From Bacteroidetes bacterium GWF2_29_10 (lineage in GTDB: Bacteria; Bacteroidota; Bacteroidia; Bacteroidales; GWE2-29-8): DNA of 53,322 bases. Positions 1-8,405 of the stretch are shown here, piece by piece. The notes below the pieces were generated by a model. It ran no database searches, was not told the origin of the DNA, and saw only the letters and a list, made by a program, of their open reading frames with translations. The translations under genes were made by a program, and so were the position numbers. How positions within the stretch are numbered: the stretch's first letter is position 1; every line of letters starts with the position of its first letter. The DNA lies in NCBI GenBank assembly GCA_001768555.1, contig MEOD01000068.1:22681-76002 (forward strand), given 5' to 3'.

Positions 1-1244
1 TGAGCCCCACCACCAATAGCTTCACAATTAGTTTTAGCTGTAGCCCAATTCGCATTAGCCGTAGAGACATAATATCTTTTTCCATTAAGTTTTCCTTTAT
101 AAGTGAATCCAGCAACAGTTACATTAGTGGTATCGTTAACTGGGAGAAAATGAATACTATCACAAGTAGTAACAGGAGGAGCTGTAGGAATTGTGTCTGG
201 AGGAACTGGAGGAACTGGAGGACAGTTTGGAGGACATCCAGGAACTGGAGGATCAACAGGAGGAGGAGGAGGGGTTGCTCCACCCACAGTAACTTCTCTC
301 CAAACGGAACAAAGTCCAGGAGTGAAACAAGGTGTTGGAGAGCCTGCAGCAGTAGTCATTCCATTAATCACAGATTTTCTAGCGCACCAACGATATTTCG
401 TTCCAGCTGTTAAACCTGTAACGTCATAAAAAGTAGCAGATTGTCCTCCTGGAACCCATGTTACAGCATGAGTAACCCATGTTCCAGAACCAGCTGGTTG
501 TTCTTTTTCTATAGTTAATTGAACAGCTTCACCATCGACTCCCGTATTTTCAGTCCAAGTAGGCTGAGTAAGTGCATCCCATTCTGCTCTAAAGCTTGTA
601 GCAGTAACGTTTGTAGTTTTTGTTCCAAAAGGAGCTGTTTGCCATTGAGTAGAATGAACCACTCTAAATTTTATTTCACAAGTAGGAGTTGAAGAGCGAT
701 CATAAAAAGTCTTTCCATCATCAGTAACCAAAACACAACGATAATATTTTACAGGGGAATAATCATCTGTAATAAGAGTAATACTTGTAGGATTAGATCC
801 AAATTTCATCCAATTACTTGTTCCATTATTTGAAGATTGCCATACTCTTTTATATTTATAATCAGGCCATGGAGCTCCTGCAGGGTCATTATAAGAGTCT
901 TGAAATGGTAATACCCCACCACCCATATCAAAAGCTGTATTTACTTTAAATTGCTGAGAGAACTTATTACAAACATAAACATTAATAGTCTGCCCACAAT
1001 GTGCAGCTGTTAAGCATCCTGTATTAGGTCCCGGGGCATAAGGAACATCTGGCGATGTCCAAGTAGCCCCCCCCGTACTTATGTTTATTGACCAGTTTGG
1101 AACTCCTGCGCATTGTGAATAAGCATTATTATATGAAAAAATAGTTATTAACAGAGTTATTAACAGGGAAAGTTTAATTTTATTTAATTGGCGTAAAGGC
1201 CTATCAATCAAATAGGTAAAACAAAAATGATTATAATATTTCAT
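1..1244 (-). CDS. Secreted protein with fibronectin-like region, proline-rich linker and start of a C-type lectin-like domain (partial, 3' end off window)
   Basis: An open frame runs on the - strand from an ATG at 1244 to the window edge, giving about 414 residues with no stop. The N-terminus has a basic stretch, then a hydrophobic segment (SLLITLLITIFSYNNAYSQ) that looks like a signal peptide ending in the SQ usual for Bacteroidota exported proteins. The middle part has the look of fibronectin type III segments (SFRAEWDAL, GLTAGTKYRWCAR). A proline/valine-rich linker with repeated PPVPP lies near 190-290. The last visible residues, RYYVSTANANWATAKTNCEA, resemble the start of a C-type lectin-like fold (aromatic start, WATAKxxC). 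The protein is probably displayed on or released from the cell surface. A T9SS sorting domain would be expected in the missing C-terminus but cannot be seen. Ligand and role are unknown. Confidence 0.75.
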   Translation of the reverse strand, partial: MKYYNHFCFTYLIDRPLRQLNKIKLSLLITLLITIFSYNNAYSQCAGVPNWSINISTGGATWTSPDVPYAPGPNTGCLTAAHCGQTINVYVCNKFSQQFKVNTAFDMGGGVLPFQDSYNDPAGAPWPDYKYKRVWQSSNNGTSNWMKFGSNPTSITLITDDYSPVKYYRCVLVTDDGKTFYDRSSTPTCEIKFRVVHSTQWQTAPFGTKTTNVTATSFRAEWDALTQPTWTENTGVDGEAVQLTIEKEQPAGSGTWVTHAVTWVPGGQSATFYDVTGLTAGTKYRWCARKSVINGMTTAAGSPTPCFTPGLCSVWREVTVGGATPPPPPVDPPVPGCPPNCPPVPPVPPDTIPTAPPVTTCDSIHFLPVNDTTNVTVAGFTYKGKLNGKRYYVSTANANWATAKTNCEAIGGGA

Positions 1245-1290
1245 TCCTTTTCAGTGTATAAAATTCCTAAAATTTATATATTTTAACCCA

Positions 1291-1298
1291 CAAATATA
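1291..1298 (-). promoter_or_regulatory. Possible -7 promoter element (TATATTTG)
   Basis: The - strand reads TATATTTG, which matches the Bacteroidota -7 consensus TAnnTTTG. It lies 46 bp upstream of the ATG of the secreted lectin-like protein. No well-spaced -33 TTG is present; the nearest is 14 bp away. Support is therefore partial. Confidence 0.35.
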
Positions 1299-1427
1299 AG
1301 TTTTTTTACGAACAAAAACTAAAAAAGATAAATTTTTTTTAGTTTTTTATTTAATTGTCGATTGAAAGATACATAAATCATATGAAAAGTGAAAACGTTC
1401 ACGTTTTTGAAAAAATGTATGGCACGC

Positions 1428-1656
1428 GAACATAGGTGTGGCAAAAATGTATGGAACGCTGATGACGCTGATGCTACGCAACGCGGATTTACACGGATTT
1501 TTTTTAATATAAAGAGAATGTAGGTTTGGCAAGAATGGATGGAACGCAGATGACGCAGATGCTTCGCAACGCGGATTAACACGGATTTTTTGTAGATGTA
1601 ACGAGAATGTAGGTGTGGCAAGAATGTATGGAACACGGATTAACACGGATATTATT
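1428..1656. repeat. Cluster of ~90 bp dispersed repeat units, downstream side of the GxxExxY gene
   Basis: Two full units and one truncated unit follow each other. Each reads roughly GAATGTAGGTGTGGCAAG, AATGTATGGAACGC, GATGACGCAGATGCTTCGC and AACGCGGATTAACACGGATT, ending in a T-run. The third unit jumps from 'GGAAC' straight to 'ACGGATTAACACGGAT'. Open frames across the repeat give low-complexity peptides in more than one frame and are not considered genes. The same unit recurs at 2107-2396 and 5830-6014, and inverted at 34661-34715. Confidence 0.9.
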
Positions 1657-1678
1657 GAAAATTATCTGGGTTTAGGTT

Positions 1679-2059
1679 TTATTTTCTTGTATTTTCAAAA
1701 ATTTTTCTTTTGAATTCTGGATTTTTACCAAAATTTAATAATAAGCCTACCTCCTTATCTGTTGCTTTTAAATAATTAATCAATTGACATTCAAATTCGT
1801 CTACGATACAATCGGTTGCTTTTAATTCTAATATTATTAAATCATTAACAACTAAATCAGCATAATACTCTCCTACTTCTATTTCTTTGTAATAAACTTT
1901 TATTTGTTTTTGTGCCTCTACTTTAAAATTTCTATTTTTTAATTCTAAATATAAAGCATTCTGATATACCTTTTCTAAAAAACCATAACCTAACTCATTA
2001 TACACCTCATAAAAAATGCTAATGATTTTATCTGTTAAATCTTTATGTAATAATTCCAT
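1679..2059 (-). CDS. GxxExxY protein (PD-(D/E)XK nuclease-like)
   Basis: This 126-residue protein carries the family signature G26-x-x-E29-x-x-Y32 (GFLEKVY). A PD-(D/E)XK-like core follows: D68 in YYADLVV and E78-x-K80 in LELKA, with Gln92 in the following helix (QLINYLKAT). Length and order of motifs fit a complete family member. No reaction or substrate has been firmly shown for the family as far as I know; a nuclease or nucleic-acid-binding role is inferred from the fold. The gene is compact and encodes no visible partner. It is enclosed by ~90 bp repeats on both sides (1428-1656 and 2107-2396), transcribed against the direction in which the repeat reads GGATTAACACGG. A possible -7 element lies at 2086-2093. 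Start is the ATG at 2059. Confidence 0.85.
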   Translation of the reverse strand: MELLHKDLTDKIISIFYEVYNELGYGFLEKVYQNALYLELKNRNFKVEAQKQIKVYYKEIEVGEYYADLVVNDLIILELKATDCIVDEFECQLINYLKATDKEVGLLLNFGKNPEFKRKIFENTRK

Positions 2060-2085
2060 GATTCATAATATCTAATTTTCAAATA

Positions 2086-2093
2086 CAAATATA
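2086..2093 (-). promoter_or_regulatory. Possible -7 promoter element for the GxxExxY gene
   Basis: The - strand reads TATATTTG, matching TAnnTTTG, 26 bp upstream of the start codon and outside the repeat cluster. No TTG lies at the expected distance, so the promoter is tentative. Confidence 0.4.
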
Positions 2094-2106
2094 CAAAAAT
2101 TTATAA

Positions 2107-2396
2107 ATAAAATGTAGATGTGACAAAATGCATGGCACGAAAGAATGTATGGAACGGAGACGTAGGTTTGGCAAGAATATATGGAACACGGATGACGCTG
2201 ATGCTTCGCAACGCAGATTAACACGGATTTTTTTTTAATATAACGAGAATGTAGGTGTGGCAATAATGTATGGAACACGGACGTAGGTGTGGCAAAATGT
2301 ATGGAACGCTGATGACGCAGATGCTTCGCAACACGGATTAACACGGATTTTTTGTAAATGCGACGAGAATGTATGGAATGAGGATTAACACGGATA
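2107..2396. repeat. Cluster of ~90 bp dispersed repeat units, upstream side of the GxxExxY gene
   Basis: Several partial and full copies of the unit at 1428-1656 are present. Cores ending in GATTAACACGGATTTTTT lie near 2201-2232 and 2321-2353, and a truncated copy lies at 2365-2396. All read in the same direction as the left cluster, so the nuclease-like gene is bracketed by direct repeats. Confidence 0.9.
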
Positions 2397-2416
2397 TAAT
2401 CTATAGAAATTGAAAA

Positions 2417-2445
2417 AAGCCTCACAGAATTGTTCTGTGAGGCTT
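2417..2445 (-). terminator. Rho-independent terminator of the broken T9SS cargo gene
   Basis: A perfect 13 bp stem (AAGCCTCACAGAA / TTCTGTGAGGCTT) with a 3-nt loop is followed on the - strand by six T. It lies 36 bp downstream of the stop of the gene at 2482-5617, in the right orientation to end its transcript. Confidence 0.9.
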
Positions 2446-2481
2446 AAAAAAACATTAAATTAATTATGTTTTAGTGGGATA

Positions 2482-5400
2482 TTATTCGGTTATAATTAAT
2501 TGTTGATGAGATGTGTTTTTATCTGCAACAATTTTGATTATGTATGTGTTTGGAGATAAACCTAGAGTATTTACTGTATATTTGGAAGAACCTTGTGAGG
2601 CGTTTCCACTGTAAATGTCTGCGACTTTACTACCAAGTATGTCATAAAGCTCTATCTTCAAGTACGTGTCTTGAGGAATAGATAAATCTATTGTAGCATT
2701 GCTGTTTGTTGGATTTGGATAAAGATTAACAGAAAAATCATCTTGATTATCTTTTGTTATGATATTGCTATTTAAGTTCTTTTTTAAAGGCAATGTAACA
2801 AATGATTCTATACTAGAAAAATTAGAATAATATGTTTCCGAGACATCACAAAATGTTCTTATTTGCCAGTCATAAGTAGTATTTGGAATAAGCATATCAT
2901 TAGGATCGCAACTCACACATCCTATTTGTTGTGTATGTGTAGGCTCATTAATCCAAATATAATGCCATGCTCCACCTGATATACCCCATCTTAGAAGGTA
3001 ACGATCTGCTTCTGGCATTGAATTCCAAGACAATTGAGCAGATGTTTTAGTAACATTAGATGTAGTTAATCCTGTCGGTGTTTCACATGTATTAGTTGTA
3101 AAGAATTGAGCTGTTGTATAATCAGAATAATAACCTCCAACACAGAAAGTTCTTACTTGAAATTCATAAGTAGTCGCTTGTGCTAATGTAATTAACTCTT
3201 TCATATTTTCAAGCGAAGTTATATTTGCCCATGAATATGTACCTGAAGGAGATATTTTGTACTTCATAAGAAATCCCGTCGCATTATCTACAGGATTCCA
3301 ACTTATTTGTGCACCCTTAACAGTTATATCTGTCACAGAAGGTGATACCTGCCCACAAGTACCTGATATTAATGCTACATTAATAACAATAGCGTCTGAA
3401 CTTGTGCAACCGTTTTCATTTATTGTTAAAGTATAAGTTGTTGTTGCAGCAGGTGCAGGTTTTATTGATTTTGTTGTAGCTCCTGTTGACCAACTATAAG
3501 AACAATTATCATTTGAAGAACTAATCGCAATATCTTGTCCAGTAACAACTGTTTTCGGTGATGCAGGGTCAATAAATGGACTTCCGCCACTGTAATAAAA
3601 AAGTCCAGCTTCTGCAATAGGGTTTACTACTGTAACAACAACATCATCTGAAGCAGTACAGCCAGAATTATCAACAGTAAGGGAATAAGTAGTAGTTGCT
3701 GTTGGTGTTACATTAATGCTTTGAGTAGATTCAGTAGTACTCCAAGTGTATGAAGTGGCGGATGCAGAAGTTAATGTGGTAGAAGAACCAGAACAAACTG
3801 TTTGATCTGCGCCAGCGTTGGCAGGCGGAATACCAATAGTTACTACAACCTGATCAGAAGCAGTACAGCCATCTGAATTTGTAACAGTAAGTGCATAAGT
3901 AGTGTTTTCTGTTGGCTCTACATAAATGTATTGAGTTGATTCAGTTGTACTCCAAGTGTATGAAGAAGCAGAAGCAGATATTAATATAGCAGAAGAACCT
4001 AAACAAATAGTTTGGTCATAAAATGCATTGGCGGTAGGGATACTAACCGTAACAACAACATTATCTGAAGCAGTACAACCAGAGTTATCAACAGTAAGGG
4101 AATAAGTAGTAGTTGCTGTTGGGGTTACAGTAATACTTTGAGTAGATTCAGTAGTACTCCAAGTGTATGAAGTGGCAGATGCAGAAGTTAATGTGGCAGA
4201 AGAGCCAGGGCAAACCGTTTGATCAACTCCTGCATTAGCTGGAGGAGTGCCAACCGTAACAACAACATTATCTGAAGCAGTACAACCAGAGTTATCAACA
4301 GTAAGGGAATAAGTAGTAGTAGTTGTTGGAGTAACGTTAATGCTTTGAGATGAAGCAGAAGTACTCCAAGTATATGAAGAAGCAGAAGCAGAAGCAGAAG
4401 TTAATGTGGCAGAAGATCCTGGACAAATAGTTTGATCATCACCTGCGTTAGCAGGACATGGGTTAACTTCAATGAGGCTAGAATATCGAGGTAAACCTCC
4501 ATTAGTACCTTGAAAATCAATTTTTTTTATATAATTCCCGGAAAGATCACATTCAAATAAAACACCAACAGTATTATTATCTCCTGAAGTCATACCATAA
4601 AGGTTTTCATTTGACGCTTGTACTAATGAACTATATGGATAAATTCCATCAGTACCATTAAAACTATAAATTGTTGTGCATGTTGTAAAATCATATTTAA
4701 AAATATTACCCTCTCCATAAAATCCTCCTCCTGAAGTCACTCCATAAAGATTTCCATCTGTTGCTTTGATTAAAGACCCTATAGGCCAACTCCCATTTAA
4801 TCCATCAAAATTGAATTTTATTGTATATTGATAATTAGAAGTATTGTACTGAAAAATAACACCCCTATAATTAGTTCCTCCAGAGTAAGTCATTCCATAA
4901 AGAATATTATCTGCTGTTTTAATTAATGAACCCCATGGCATTATTCCTCTTGTCTGATTAAAATTTAATTCTTCAGTATATGAAGAGCTCGAAATATCAT
5001 ATTTAAATAAAACACCATCACCAGTAGTTCCTCCTCTACTCGTCATTCCATATAACATTCCTTCTGATTCCTCTAGTAAAGAACCTGTTGGCTCTGCTCC
5101 TCGAGTCCCTCCACCAAAAGTAACTAATCTTGTATAGTTAGAATTACTTGGATTAAATCGAAAAATAACACCCATATTATAATATCCTCCCATTGAAGTC
5201 ATTCCATAAAAATTACCATCATATGAAGATTGAATTAATGAACCTGTTGGATGTTTCCCATATTCCGATAAAAAACTATATTTTTTTATATAGGTATAAT
5301 TACTTGGATTAAATTGAAATATTACTCCAAAGTCAGAATCTCCACCAGATTAAGTCACTCCATAAAGCATTCCATCGGATGCTTTGAATAAAGCTCCTGT

Positions 5401-5617
5401 TGGATATTTTCCATTTGTCCCATCAAAATTATACACTACTTGTTTGGTTATTCCCTGAAGCATCTGTTTTAAAAATAACACCATAATCATAAGTTCCTCC
5501 TTCAGTTGTAACTCCCCAGAGTTCTGTTTGGGAGAAAGAATTGGTGGAGAATAGAGAAATTGTTAGTAATAAGGAGAGGATTCGTATGAATCTCATCCAT
5601 TTAAATTTTGTTTTCAT
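2482..5617 (-). pseudogene. T9SS cargo protein with GloVer-type tandem repeats, Ig/PKD-like repeats and Fn3 domains; broken by frameshift and stop
   Basis: Start ATG at 5617 with a signal peptide (LLLTISLFSTNSFSQ). The N-terminal part has at least seven ~37-residue repeats of the type FDGTNGxxPTGSLIxAxDGxLYGxTSxGG, recognised as the GloVer tandem repeat (TIGR03803). Next come about six cysteine-containing Ig/PKD-like modules (ANAGxDQTxCxGSSxTLTSA ... TYSLTVDNSGCTASD), two fibronectin type III domains, and a C-terminal T9SS type A sorting domain (LYPNPTNSNATIDLSI to the end). Two lesions break the frame. One extra base at about 5440-5441 shifts NNQT(V)VYNFDG out of frame, and TAA at 5350-5352 replaces what is probably Tyr (compare GMTYSGG in another repeat). 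The rest, 2482-5349, is intact. It is therefore either a recent pseudogene or carries assembly errors. The protein would be secreted and surface-attached; its function is unknown. Confidence 0.85.
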
Positions 5618-5710
5618 AAATTTTAAGTTTTTAGTTAGTTATTTAGTAAATTTTAGTCAAGTAAAAAATCCTCCTTTCTTGTATTAACAATTAGTACATA
5701 AAAAATTTCT

Positions 5711-5718
5711 CAAATATA
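5711..5718 (-). promoter_or_regulatory. Possible -7 promoter element (TATATTTG)
   Basis: The - strand reads TATATTTG, 94 bp upstream of the ATG of the broken T9SS cargo gene. No -33 TTG is found at the proper distance. Weak support. Confidence 0.3.
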
Positions 5719-5829
5719 ATAAAGTAATTTTAATTACAGTATTTTTTTTTGCTTTTTTTGTATATTTTTTATAAAGTATTGACGGTATTGGTGTTTACCT
5801 ATATGTGAGATATTTTACAAGGATATGTG

Positions 5830-6014
5830 ATGAGAATATAAGTGTGGCAAGAATGTATGGCACGCAAGAATGCATGGCACGCGGATGACACGGATGCTTC
5901 GCAACGCGGATTAACACGGATTTTTTGTAGATGTAACGAGAATGTAGGTGTGGCAAAATGTATGGAACACGGATGACGCGGATGCTTCGCAACGCGGATT
6001 AACACGGATTTTAA
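5830..6014. repeat. Third cluster of the ~90 bp dispersed repeat
   Basis: Two consecutive units each contain GATGCTTCGC followed by AACGCGGATTAACACGGATT, in the same direction as the clusters around the GxxExxY gene. No gene is enclosed here. It sits in the 1020 bp gene-free stretch 5618-6637, upstream of the broken T9SS cargo gene. Confidence 0.9.
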
Positions 6015-6088
6015 TACCGCAAGTGCAATAATATGATTGTCAATTAATTGCATAAATGACTGATTGTCAGAATAAAAATTCTATTACT

Positions 6089-6143
6089 GTACATGAAAGG
6101 TACATGAAAGGTACTATAACAGTACATAAAAGGTACTATAAAG
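6089..6143. repeat. 11 bp tandem repeat array, five units
   Basis: Five head-to-tail 11-mers start at 6089, 6100, 6111, 6122 and 6133: GTACATGAAAG twice, GTACTATAACA, GTACATAAAAG, GTACTATAAAG. All share GTAC. The period is close to one helical turn. The array ends 7 bp before the 19 bp motif at 6151-6169. Confidence 0.85.
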
Positions 6144-6150
6144 CTACATA

Positions 6151-6169
6151 GTCCTAAAATAGGTTTACA
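6151..6169. repeat. 19 bp motif shared with 17128-17146
   Basis: GTCCTAAAATAGGTTTACA occurs here and again, identical, at 17128-17146. Its core CCTAAAATAGG is an imperfect palindrome. It could be the end of an insertion sequence whose body is gone, but no transposase is near either copy. Confidence 0.7.
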
Positions 6170-6357
6170 CAAATAAATTAAAAAATTCTTTACTTGTTGC
6201 TGCAAGTATTTGATTTTAAGGAAGCTATACATCAAGCTAAAATAAGAGACTAGGAGCGATTATTTTTTATTTTGAAATACAAAGTTTATCTTTAGGTGAT
6301 TTTTAATTGTGGGGCTTTTTTTTATTTGCGATATCCTTTTAGTGAATATTAACATAG

Positions 6358-6446
6358 TATCGCCCTTTCAGGGCTCGGATTTGAGCGGATGTATGCTTGC
6401 CACCCGCTTCGCAGGTGGTTATTATTGCATCGCTCCTTCAGAGCTA
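6358..6446. repeat. REP-like element with three hairpins, copy 1
   Basis: Outer hairpins GCCCTTTCAGGGC (6362-6374) and GCTCCTTCAGAGC (from 6432) start 70 bp apart, with a central hairpin CCACC...GGTGG at 6400-6418. The copy at 34723-34816, read on the other strand, has the same plan: TCGCC-CTTC-GGCT, then a CCA..TGGTTA hairpin, then TCGC-CTTC-GCT. This architecture is typical of REP-like elements mobilised by TnpA-REP (RAYT) transposases; none is encoded in this window. Confidence 0.7.
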
Positions 6447-6576
6447 TTAATTTGGCTTTGTTATTATCAAAAAAATCCTAATGACTAATTTTGGTTAAAT
6501 AATAGTTTGTCGGGGAGTATAATATTAAATAAATCATAAGAGTCATGTGTTTTCAAAATGAAAAATAGTAAATTGT

Positions 6577-6605
6577 TTGGGATTAATAAAAAAAGAGTAA
6601 TTTTG
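6577..6605 (+). promoter_or_regulatory. Promoter with Bacteroidota consensus upstream of the small membrane protein
   Basis: TTG at 6577-6579, 18 bp spacer, TAATTTTG at 6598-6605. This fits TTG-N18/19-TAnnTTTG. The start codon at 6638 lies 32 bp further on. Confidence 0.7.
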
Positions 6606-6637
6606 TCTAAAATTAATATATATTTATATAAAGTAGG

Positions 6638-7090
6638 ATGAGCATAAAGCAACTAATTTCATTTATAGGAAGTTTGGTAATAATAATAGGAGTATTTATG
6701 CCGATAATGAGTATTCCAATGTTGCAGATAACGGTTAGTTATTTTGAGGGAGGTAAAGGTGATGGTGTTTATGTATTAATATTTGTTTTGATTTCAATAA
6801 TTTTCACGCTACTAAAGAATTACAAATATATCTGGATTTCGATTGTAGGTATTATTGGCACAATGAGTTATTCTTACTTTAACATTAATAGTAGAAAATT
6901 GGAATTAGAAAATTTGGTTAATTCGAAATTAGAAAATAATCCTATAGGTGAGATTTTTCAGAGTTTTGCTGAATTAGCAATAAATTCCGTTAAGATAGAA
7001 TGGGGATGGATTATTATTATTTTTGGTGTTTTAATATACGTATTAGTAGTTTTGATTACAATAAAGGATTTGTATTTGATAAAGCGTTAA
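6638..7090 (+). CDS. Small integral membrane protein, unknown function
   Basis: A 150-residue protein with four hydrophobic segments: about residues 8-30, 47-60, 65-80 and 122-144. A hydrophilic stretch between the third and fourth (NSRKLELENLVNSKLENNP) may be a loop or short helix. I recognise no family. A good promoter lies 32 bp upstream (6577-6605), and a hairpin terminator follows the stop at once (7097-7130), so it is a single-gene transcription unit. This and the hydrophobic pattern support a real gene. Its left side is a kilobase of repeats, so it may belong to the accessory part of the genome. Confidence 0.7.
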   Translation: MSIKQLISFIGSLVIIIGVFMPIMSIPMLQITVSYFEGGKGDGVYVLIFVLISIIFTLLKNYKYIWISIVGIIGTMSYSYFNINSRKLELENLVNSKLENNPIGEIFQSFAELAINSVKIEWGWIIIIFGVLIYVLVVLITIKDLYLIKR

Positions 7091-7096
7091 AAAAAG

Positions 7097-7130
7097 AAAA
7101 GACTTTCTTTGTTATAAAAGAAAGTCTTTT
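7097..7130. terminator. Bidirectional terminator between the membrane protein gene and tRNA-Cys
   Basis: A 14 bp stem (AAAAGACTTTCTTT / AAAGAAAGTCTTTT) with a 6-nt loop has A-runs on the left and T-runs on the right. It can end the + strand gene at 7090 and the - strand tRNA whose 3' end is at 7139. Confidence 0.8.
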
Positions 7131-7138
7131 AATTATTG

Positions 7139-7209
7139 AGGACTCGAACGGATTCGAACCGCCGTACAAGGTTTTGCAGACCTCTGCCTAGCCACTCGGC
7201 CACGAGTCC
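7139..7209 (-). tRNA. tRNA-Cys (anticodon GCA)
   Basis: On the - strand the acceptor stem GGACTCG/CGAGTCC, a D-arm with GGCCGAGTGGCTAGGC, an anticodon loop CTGCAAA giving GCA, and a T-loop GTTCGAATC are all present. The length is 71 nt including the discriminator U. CCA is not encoded. Nothing unusual is seen. Confidence 0.95.
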
Positions 7210-7345
7210 AAAAACGAGTGCAAAGATATAAAAAAAAATTGGATGGCAAATATTATTAAAAAAAAATTAAAAAAAAATCTAAATTGTGTAATTACAAAAA
7301 AAAATAATAATTTTGTTTTTTAAATTTATTGGATAAAATGATTTA

Positions 7346-8338
7346 ATGAAAAAACTAATAATAATAATTTCTTTTTTAGTGATATTTTTGTTTGACAATG
7401 AGATAAGTTATTGTCAAAGAAATTATAATAAAAGAGCATTAAATACTACACGTTATAATGTTGCATGGAAAAGATTTAGAAATGAAATCCACTATTTTAT
7501 AGGGGCAAGTAATTTTCTTGGAGATTTAGGAGGTGCAAACCAAATAGGGACTAATGGGTTGCGCGATTTTGATTTTCCGGCAATACGTCCAGGAGGAGGG
7601 ATTGGTTATAGTTATAAGTTAACCCAAGGTATTAGCTATAGGACGACAATAATAGCTGGTTACTTATCAGGAGATGATAAACTAACTAAAGAATCATTTA
7701 GAAATAATAGGAACTTAAATTTCAGAACACCCATAATAGAATCCACTGCACAATTAGTATTTACAATGACCCGAGAACGTGAGGGGCACAGGTATAGATT
7801 AAAAGGTGTAAAGGGATGGAAGTACATAAATGTTACCTCTTATATTTTTGGAGGTTCTGGAGGATTTTATTTTAATCCACAAGGGAAAGACAATAATAAT
7901 AAATGGAATAATTTAAAACCATTAAGTACAGAAGGTCAAGGTTTTGTAGCAACAAGAAAACCTTATGCTTTATTTCAGCCATTAATAGTAATTGGTCTTG
8001 GTTTTAGACGTAATATAAGCAGGGAATTTGCAATAGGATTGGAATACGGGATGCGAAAAACTTTTACGGACTATGTGGATGACGTTAGTTTAACCTATTT
8101 TGATAATGCGACATTAACTTCGAGTAAAGGAGATATAGCAGGATATTTAGCAGATCCTTCTTTACATAATCCAGGAGGAGGCGATACAAATCCAGGTCAA
8201 CAGCGAGGAGATTTAAGTGATAAAGATGCTTACATGTTTATGTTTTTAACTTTAACTTATAAACCAAATAATCGTGATTTTGTTATGTGGGGTTTTGGAC
8301 GAGGGAAAAACACTAATTACCGAAGATATTTTAGGTAA
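7346..8338 (+). CDS. PorG-like outer-membrane barrel protein (DUF6089), first copy
   Basis: A 330-residue protein with a signal peptide (LIIIISFLVIFLFDNEISYCQ) and alternating aromatic/glycine beta-strand patterns. Motifs typical of the DUF6089 family are present: FIGASNFLGDLGGANQIG near residue 52, GYLSGDDK near 110, RNLNFRTPI, and EYGMRKTFTDYVDDVS near 235. PorG of Porphyromonas belongs to this family and anchors the T9SS periplasmic ring to the outer membrane. It is followed by a second family member at 8406 and then uppS-bamA-ompH, the neighbourhood known for porG in Bacteroidales. This supports an outer-membrane role, but which copy is the true PorG cannot be decided. Start is the ATG at 7346, directly before the signal sequence. 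Confidence 0.85.
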   Translation: MKKLIIIISFLVIFLFDNEISYCQRNYNKRALNTTRYNVAWKRFRNEIHYFIGASNFLGDLGGANQIGTNGLRDFDFPAIRPGGGIGYSYKLTQGISYRTTIIAGYLSGDDKLTKESFRNNRNLNFRTPIIESTAQLVFTMTREREGHRYRLKGVKGWKYINVTSYIFGGSGGFYFNPQGKDNNNKWNNLKPLSTEGQGFVATRKPYALFQPLIVIGLGFRRNISREFAIGLEYGMRKTFTDYVDDVSLTYFDNATLTSSKGDIAGYLADPSLHNPGGGDTNPGQQRGDLSDKDAYMFMFLTLTYKPNNRDFVMWGFGRGKNTNYRRYFR

Positions 8339-8405
8339 ACAACAATATTTTAAAAAAAAATACATTATATTAATTCAAAAGTTCAATCAATTATTAAATA
8401 ATTTA

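Noticed and set aside
150-429. Two short + strand open frames rich in Arg/Trp or Gly
   Set aside because: They are antisense to the proline-rich linker of the secreted protein and owe their openness to its GGAGGA repeats.
1319-1646. Overlapping - strand open frames of about 100 codons
   Set aside because: They run through the ~90 bp repeats, give similar His/Arg-rich peptides in different frames, and have no start signals or family resemblance. The same applies to open frames at 2072-2425 and 5795-6053.
6044-6235. 63-codon - strand open frame with hydrophobic stretches
   Set aside because: It is read across the 11 bp tandem array and the 19 bp motif, and its repeated peptide (VPFMY) only mirrors the DNA repeat.
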